DNA of 20,795 nt from a bacterium (lineage in GTDB: Bacteria > Bacteroidota > Bacteroidia > Bacteroidales > Bacteroidaceae): positions 1 to 20,795 of the forward strand of contig SFXD01000031.1 of NCBI GenBank assembly GCA_004559785.1, in the 5' to 3' direction. The notes under the pieces are model-generated. The model was not told where the DNA came from. It did no database searches and saw only the letters and a program-made list of their open reading frames with translations. The position numbers and the translations under genes are program-made. Below, one piece after another: positions 16,805-20,795 of this stretch. Positions within the stretch are counted from its first letter, which is position 1; each line of letters starts with the position of its first letter.

Positions 16805-17599
16805 ATGAAAGATATACTTGAAGAGATAGTCAGATGGAAACGCCTGGAGGTGGAAGGCCAGAAGGCTGCCCTTTCGCCAAGGGAAATACACAGGATGGCA
16901 GAGAGCTGCATGGAGCACCCGGCACGTGCAGCCAGCATGAGCCGAGCCCTCATGGAGGACGACCATGGCATAATTGCCGAGTTCAAGCGTAAGAGCCCGT
17001 CAAAGGGCTGGATAAAGGAAGACGGCAAGGCAGAGGTCATCCCTCTATCATACGAGAGAAACGGTGCGGCGGCACTCAGCATACTAACGGACGGAAAGTA
17101 CTTTGGCGGAGACATGGACTTCATACGCAAGGCACGCCCACTCGTGACCCTGCCAATACTACGCAAGGACTTCATCGTAGACGAGTACCAACTGTTTCAG
17201 GCCCGGTGCATAGGTGCAGATGCAGTACTTCTGATAGCGGCAGCACTGACAAAGGAGGATGCTATGACGATGCGTACCATGGCACGAGAACTGAGACTTG
17301 AGGTACTGCTTGAGATTCACGACGACAGCGAACTGGACTACGTAGACATCAACGCCGACATGATAGGGGTGAACAACAGAAACCTCGGTACCTTCCATAC
17401 CTCAGTAGAGAACTCGTTCCGCATGGCAGACATGTTGCCAAAGGACAAGGTTCTCGTCAGCGAGAGCGGCATTGGAGACGCAGATACCATTCGCCTGCTA
17501 CGCCAGGCAGGCTACAGGGGCTTCCTCATGGGAGAGCATTTCATGAGGGCAGAAGACCCAGGTGCAGCACTCGGTCAATTCTTGAGACTATTAGGATAA
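16805..17599 (+). CDS. trpC: indole-3-glycerol phosphate synthase
   Basis: TrpC closes the indole ring, turning carboxyphenylaminodeoxyribulose phosphate into indole-3-glycerol phosphate. The 264-residue TIM barrel has IAEFKRKSPSKGWI (57-70) with Glu59 and Lys61, LRKDFIVDEYQ with the catalytic Lys121, GVNNRNLGTF and SESGIG, each matching conserved active-site or phosphate-binding loops. Length is normal and it is not fused to TrpF as in E. coli. It ends with TAA at 17597-17599, inside the region where trpF must begin, so the two are closely packed and perhaps overlapping. Confidence 0.96.
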   Translation: MKDILEEIVRWKRLEVEGQKAALSPREIHRMAESCMEHPARAASMSRALMEDDHGIIAEFKRKSPSKGWIKEDGKAEVIPLSYERNGAAALSILTDGKYFGGDMDFIRKARPLVTLPILRKDFIVDEYQLFQARCIGADAVLLIAAALTKEDAMTMRTMARELRLEVLLEIHDDSELDYVDINADMIGVNNRNLGTFHTSVENSFRMADMLPKDKVLVSESGIGDADTIRLLRQAGYRGFLMGEHFMRAEDPGAALGQFLRLLG

Positions 17600-17601
17600 A
17601 G

Positions 17602-18243
17602 GTGTGTGGTATGCGCGACCCCGGAAACATACGCGCAGTGGAGGATGCAGGAGCCGACATGATGGGGTTCATCTGCTGGGATGGTTCAAGCAGGTATGTG
17701 GGAGCAACGCCTGCCTACATGCCACGCTGTACCAAGGTAGGGGTGTTCGTCAACCCCACCTTGCAATACATATCCAGGATGGCAAGGGCCCTGAACCTCG
17801 ACGCGATACAGTTACATGGCAACGAAACGCCCGAATTCTGTCAGCAAGCAAGGCAACGGACGGGACTTGCCATAATCAAGGCTTTCGGCATGTCAGGCGT
17901 GGCAGACCTTGTGATGACAGAAAGCTATGCCGACGCTGCGGACTACTTCCTGTTCGATACCAGATGCAAGTGCGTGGGCGGCAGCGGCAGGCAATTCGAC
18001 TGGGACATACTGGCTTGCTACAAGGGCAAGACCAAATTCATCCTTTCGGGAGGCATAGGTCCTGGTGACGCAGAGACGCTGTCGACATGGGGACACCCAA
18101 TGTGCATCGGCATCGATATCAACTCACGCTTTGAAGACGCACCGGCATTGAAAAACGTGGATAAGGTCAGGGAGTTCATTAGCAAGATGAGGGGTGAGTG
18201 CCATTACAAAGAGGGAGAGAACACCTCTGCTCGTGGCAAGTGA
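17602..18243 (+). CDS. trpF: phosphoribosylanthranilate isomerase (start uncertain)
   Basis: TrpF performs the Amadori rearrangement between TrpD and TrpC in the pathway. The barrel shows the active-site Cys in VCGMRDP, the general acid Asp in LFDTRCKCVGGSGRQFDWD (Asp119 from this start), and the phosphate loop FILSGGIGPGDA. The start is a problem: no in-frame ATG exists before the VCGM motif. I list GTG at 17602, which has AGGA five bases upstream, but it cuts the first strand to Met-Cys-Gly. Beginning at ATT 17590 would give Met-Arg-Ile-Lys-Val-Cys, the normal strand with the Cys at residue 6, and would overlap trpC by 10 bases. About 20 residues beyond the last strand look unstructured and charged. 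Identity sure, first residues unsure. Confidence 0.9.
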   Translation: MCGMRDPGNIRAVEDAGADMMGFICWDGSSRYVGATPAYMPRCTKVGVFVNPTLQYISRMARALNLDAIQLHGNETPEFCQQARQRTGLAIIKAFGMSGVADLVMTESYADAADYFLFDTRCKCVGGSGRQFDWDILACYKGKTKFILSGGIGPGDAETLSTWGHPMCIGIDINSRFEDAPALKNVDKVREFISKMRGECHYKEGENTSARGK

Positions 18244-18341
18244 CAGAAGGAAGGGAAACGAGAGACTTTCTTCCCTGCGCCACGAAGGAATGAGGTATAT
18301 GATATATATAGAATATTCGGAAAAAGAAAGTAAACGCTATT

Positions 18342-19118
18342 ATGAACAGGATAGACAAATTATTCAAGGAAAGGGAGAGCGGGCTCCTCTCCCTATATTT
18401 CTGCGCCGGGCATCCTACCCCGGACAGCACGGTGGACATAATCCAGACGATAGAACGCAACGGCATCGATTTCATTGAGGTAGGCATACCGTTCAGCGAC
18501 CCGATGGCAGACGGGCCAGTAATACAGGATGCGGCTACAAAGGCCCTGCGAGGCGGGATGACCCTTAGGAAACTGTTCAGCCAACTGGACGGCATCAGGG
18601 ACAGGGGAGTGCGCCTGCCATTGATACTGATGGGATATATGAACCCGATTTACCAGATGGGATACGAGAGGTTCTTCGCAAACTGCCAGAGGGTTGGCGT
18701 GGACGGAGCTATCATCCCCGACCTTCCGTTCCGCGACTACATGGAAGAGGTTAAGCCTATTGCCGACAAGTACGACATACGCGTGATAATGCTCATTACA
18801 CCCGAGACAAGCGACGAGCGAATCAGGTTCATCGACGAGAATACGGACGGATTCATCTACATGGTAAGCTCTGCCGCGACCACCGGGGCACAGAAGGAGT
18901 TCGACAAATCGAGGCTGGAATACTTCAAAAAAGTAAACGGCATGGGACTAAGACATCCTCGCATGATAGGGTTCGGCATCAGCAACAAGCAGACCCTGGA
19001 GAGTTCGCAGGCAAACGCTGCCGGATGCATCATCGGCAGTAAGTTCGTCGCGCTACTCGATCAACTTACCGACCCACAGGTTGCCCTGGACTCCCTTTTC
19101 GACGCACTTCGCCACTGA
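18342..19118 (+). CDS. trpA: tryptophan synthase alpha subunit
   Basis: TrpA cleaves indole-3-glycerol phosphate to indole and glyceraldehyde-3-phosphate and channels indole to TrpB. The 258-residue TIM barrel shows IEVGIPFSDPMADGPVIQ with Glu46 and Asp57, equivalent to the catalytic Glu49 and Asp60 of Salmonella TrpA. VSSAATTGAQ and GFGISNKQT provide the phosphate-binding loops. Length is slightly short but normal for Bacteroidota. It is the last gene of the operon, after a 98-base gap (18244-18341) that holds a weak inverted repeat (AGGGAA and TTCCCT) and an A/T-rich run, with no TAnnTTTG promoter visible. Its end faces gldE; I see no clear terminator between them. Confidence 0.96.
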   Translation: MNRIDKLFKERESGLLSLYFCAGHPTPDSTVDIIQTIERNGIDFIEVGIPFSDPMADGPVIQDAATKALRGGMTLRKLFSQLDGIRDRGVRLPLILMGYMNPIYQMGYERFFANCQRVGVDGAIIPDLPFRDYMEEVKPIADKYDIRVIMLITPETSDERIRFIDENTDGFIYMVSSAATTGAQKEFDKSRLEYFKKVNGMGLRHPRMIGFGISNKQTLESSQANAAGCIIGSKFVALLDQLTDPQVALDSLFDALRH

Positions 19119-19125
19119 AAGCCTC

Positions 19126-19209
19126 ATGGCAAACGAGGGATGGCTAACATGCGAAGACTATCCCAAGTACTACGAAGACATACCCACACAGAGCATTAAC
19201 GGACGATGA
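19126..19209 (+). CDS. possible 27-residue ORF after trpA
   Basis: An ATG 7 bases after the trpA stop opens a 27-codon frame with the translation beginning MANEGWLTCEDYPKYYEDIP. Its composition (Trp, Cys, three Tyr, many acidic residues) looks protein-like, but its end overlaps the convergent gldE stop by 14 bases and I recognise no homologue. It could equally be chance, or the remnant of a longer gene. Confidence 0.15.
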   Translation: MANEGWLTCEDYPKYYEDIPTQSINGR

Positions 19210-20524
19210 CCTTCACCCTTACGATGCGTCGCTCGTCCATTTCCATGATTTCGAAGGTGTACCTCCTGTAGACAATCTTTTCATGCAGTTCGGGGAACTC
19301 GCCCTTGATTTCCAGAAGCAACCCTGCCAGCGTGTCAGCGTCGCCTTCCACTTCCTCAAAATAATCGTCGTCTACGTCAAGGATTTTCATGAAGTCAGCC
19401 AACAGCGTCTTCCCCTCAAAAATGTATGTGTTCTGGTTCAGCCGTTGGAAATGTTTTTCCTCCTCGTCGTACTCGTCGTTGATTTCTCCAACAATTTCCT
19501 CTATGATATCTTCCATTGTGACGATACCACTGGTACCACCGAATTCATCTACCACGATGGCGATGTGAACCTTGTTTGATTGGAAGTCCCTTAGCAAGTC
19601 GTCTATCATCTTTGTCTCTGGCACGAAGTATGGCGGCCTGATGAGCGACTGCCATCTGAACGTGGCAGGCTTGTTAAGGTGAGGCAGCAAATCCTTGATG
19701 TAAAGCACGCCCCTGATGTTGTCGCGCGTACCCTGATAAACAGGGATTCGGCTGTAATTGTTCTCAACGATGCACTTGATAACATCGGGAAACGTAGTCT
19801 TCATGTCGAGGTCAACGATGTCCATCCTGCTCGTCATCACCTCCTTCGCCATCTCGCCGCCAAAACGAATTATGCCCTCCAACATGCTGCTCTCCTCTGC
19901 AATGTCCTTGCTGTCTGTCAATTCCATCGCTTTTTCAAGATCGTCCACAGTCAGGCTCTGATTGTCGGTGTGAACGAGATGCTTGGTCACCACCTTGCTG
20001 CGTACGAGAAGGTTGCTAAGCGGTTGGAAGGCATCGTTCAGTAACGACAGGGTAGGTGCTACGAATCGGCAGAATGCCAATGCCTTCTGGGCACTGTATA
20101 TCTTTGGTATCACCTCGCCAAAGAGCAGCAGGAGGAACGTGAGCAATACGGTCATGACAACGAACTGCAGTACATAGGCTTGTCCGAAGTCCACGGTCTT
20201 GATGAAACAGTAGTTCAGCAACATGACGATTGACACGTTGACAAGGTTGTTGCATATAAGGATGGTGGCCAGTAATTGCTCGTTATTTTCCCTGAGGGAT
20301 AGAATTTTCCCGTCGCTGCCATGCTTGCGTTCTTCCACATCGCTCAGGTCCGACGGCGTAAGGCTGAAGAAGGCAATCTCGCTGGCAGATACGAATCCGG
20401 AGCATACAAGAAGGAACATGGCAAGCGCCAAAGCTATGGCAACGTCCAAAGACAAAGGGTAAACCACGATGCCCGAGAGCATCCCTGTAATATAATCGGA
20501 GGTAGATTGCAAATCGAAATTCAT
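19196..20524 (-). CDS. gldE: GldE-like CNNM/CBS-domain membrane protein
   Basis: The 442-residue protein has the hemolysin C/CorC-like architecture. An N-terminal CNNM (DUF21) domain has about four hydrophobic membrane segments within residues 20-165, including the FVSASEIAFFSLTPSDL motif, and a GEVIPKIYS motif follows. A CBS-domain pair spans roughly 210-335 (VMTSRMDIVDLD; VDEFGGTSGIVTMEDIIEEIVGEI), followed by a C-terminal CorC/HlyC domain with EVEGDADTLAGLLLEIKGEFP. In Flavobacterium GldE is needed for gliding. In non-gliding Bacteroidales this protein is kept next to ssb and may handle divalent metal transport; that role is inferred. The ssb gene lies 58 bases upstream on the same strand. 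No gldD follows; trpA is convergent instead. Confidence 0.85.
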   Translation of the reverse strand: MNFDLQSTSDYITGMLSGIVVYPLSLDVAIALALAMFLLVCSGFVSASEIAFFSLTPSDLSDVEERKHGSDGKILSLRENNEQLLATILICNNLVNVSIVMLLNYCFIKTVDFGQAYVLQFVVMTVLLTFLLLLFGEVIPKIYSAQKALAFCRFVAPTLSLLNDAFQPLSNLLVRSKVVTKHLVHTDNQSLTVDDLEKAMELTDSKDIAEESSMLEGIIRFGGEMAKEVMTSRMDIVDLDMKTTFPDVIKCIVENNYSRIPVYQGTRDNIRGVLYIKDLLPHLNKPATFRWQSLIRPPYFVPETKMIDDLLRDFQSNKVHIAIVVDEFGGTSGIVTMEDIIEEIVGEINDEYDEEEKHFQRLNQNTYIFEGKTLLADFMKILDVDDDYFEEVEGDADTLAGLLLEIKGEFPELHEKIVYRRYTFEIMEMDERRIVRVKVIVR

Positions 20525-20582
20525 CTGAACGAAGTCACTTCATGAATGGTTGGGTAAGACTAAAGGACACAGGATTCCAACA

Positions 20583-20795
20583 TCAATGCTGCTGTGAATG
20601 CTGAGAGGCAGACTTTGGTGTTAGCAATTCCATGGAGTCGGCCCAGACCTCCACGTTCCTGCGTTGTATTCCTTGCCTGTCCTCATACGAGCGATAGCAA
20701 AGCTTACCTTCTATATATAGTTTGTCGCCCTTGTGTACGTACTTCTCCACCAACTCTGCCAAACCCCTCCACAAGATGACGGTGTGCCATTCGGT
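20583..20795 (-). CDS. ssb: single-stranded DNA-binding protein, 3' part only
   Basis: The last 70 residues of an SSB run in from the right edge; the start lies outside the window. TEWHTVILWRGLAELVEKYV, KGDKLYIEGKL and NVEVWADSMELL are the conserved strands of the OB-fold that wraps single-stranded DNA. After the fold only about a dozen residues remain, ending in SASQHSQQH, so there is no long linker and no acidic DDDIPF-like tip. This tip normally binds repair and replication partners, so this may be a specialised or secondary SSB. It precedes gldE by 58 bases, the usual Bacteroidota neighbourhood. Confidence 0.9.
   Translation of the reverse strand, partial: TEWHTVILWRGLAELVEKYVHKGDKLYIEGKLCYRSYEDRQGIQRRNVEVWADSMELLTPKSASQHSQQH

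Noticed and set aside
20531..20541. GAAGT-C-ACTTC palindrome upstream of gldE
   Set aside because: Only 5+1+5 bases, with no promoter element nearby; short palindromes of this size are expected by chance.

Overview
The window looks like chromosomal DNA from a member of the Bacteroidales, most likely Prevotellaceae-like; I cannot name the species. Three things point there: candidate promoters of the Bacteroidota type (TAnnTTTG, several with an upstream TTG about 20 bases away), A-rich translation leaders with few Shine-Dalgarno sites, and gene neighbourhoods typical of the phylum (trp operon in the order B-E-G-D-C-F-A, ssb-gldE, an AddA/AddB pair). Coding DNA is visibly GC-rich while the short intergenic gaps are AT-rich. 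I see no rRNA, tRNA, insertion sequence, prophage or CRISPR array. The window is almost entirely packed with genes and no gene-free stretch exceeds about 220 bases.

Left part (1-2787). A MaoC-type hydratase and a lipoprotein of the 6-phosphogluconolactonase-like propeller family run rightward. They meet panB (pantothenate biosynthesis), which runs leftward, with a 7-base overlap at the stop codons. panB and addA diverge from a 216-base gap that holds candidate back-to-back promoters and a hairpin in the panB leader.

Middle (2788-11767). addA and addB overlap at ATGA and encode the two subunits of a helicase-nuclease for double-strand break repair. They converge on a DEAD-box-type RNA helicase with a DEFD motif; between the two stop codons lies a strong 23-bp bidirectional hairpin with a third partial copy of its arm. 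The helicase gene lies downstream of an NhaD-type Na+/H+ antiporter gene on the same strand. The antiporter gene diverges from a small secreted protein of unknown function, and a perfect 15-base palindrome lies between their promoters.

Right part (11887-19118). A complete tryptophan operon, trpB-trpE-trpG-trpD-trpC-trpF-trpA, encodes every step from chorismate to tryptophan. Its promoter carries overlapping inverted repeats across the -33 element. The predicted 5' leader is only about 40 bases, too short for a classical attenuator, so control at initiation is the simplest reading. Three details stand out: trpG and trpD are separated by six tandem 9-base units containing TCTAGA; trpF lacks an ATG at the expected place; and trpA is set apart by a 98-base gap.

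Right edge (19196-20795). gldE (CNNM/CBS-domain membrane protein) and the 3' end of ssb lie on the minus strand. This SSB ends without the usual acidic tip.

I did not find a clearly new multi-gene system. The most interesting signals are small and regulatory: the TCTAGA tandem repeat, the trpF start, the two operator-like palindromes, the three-copy hairpin element, and three identical CTATATATAG palindromes inside coding sequence.
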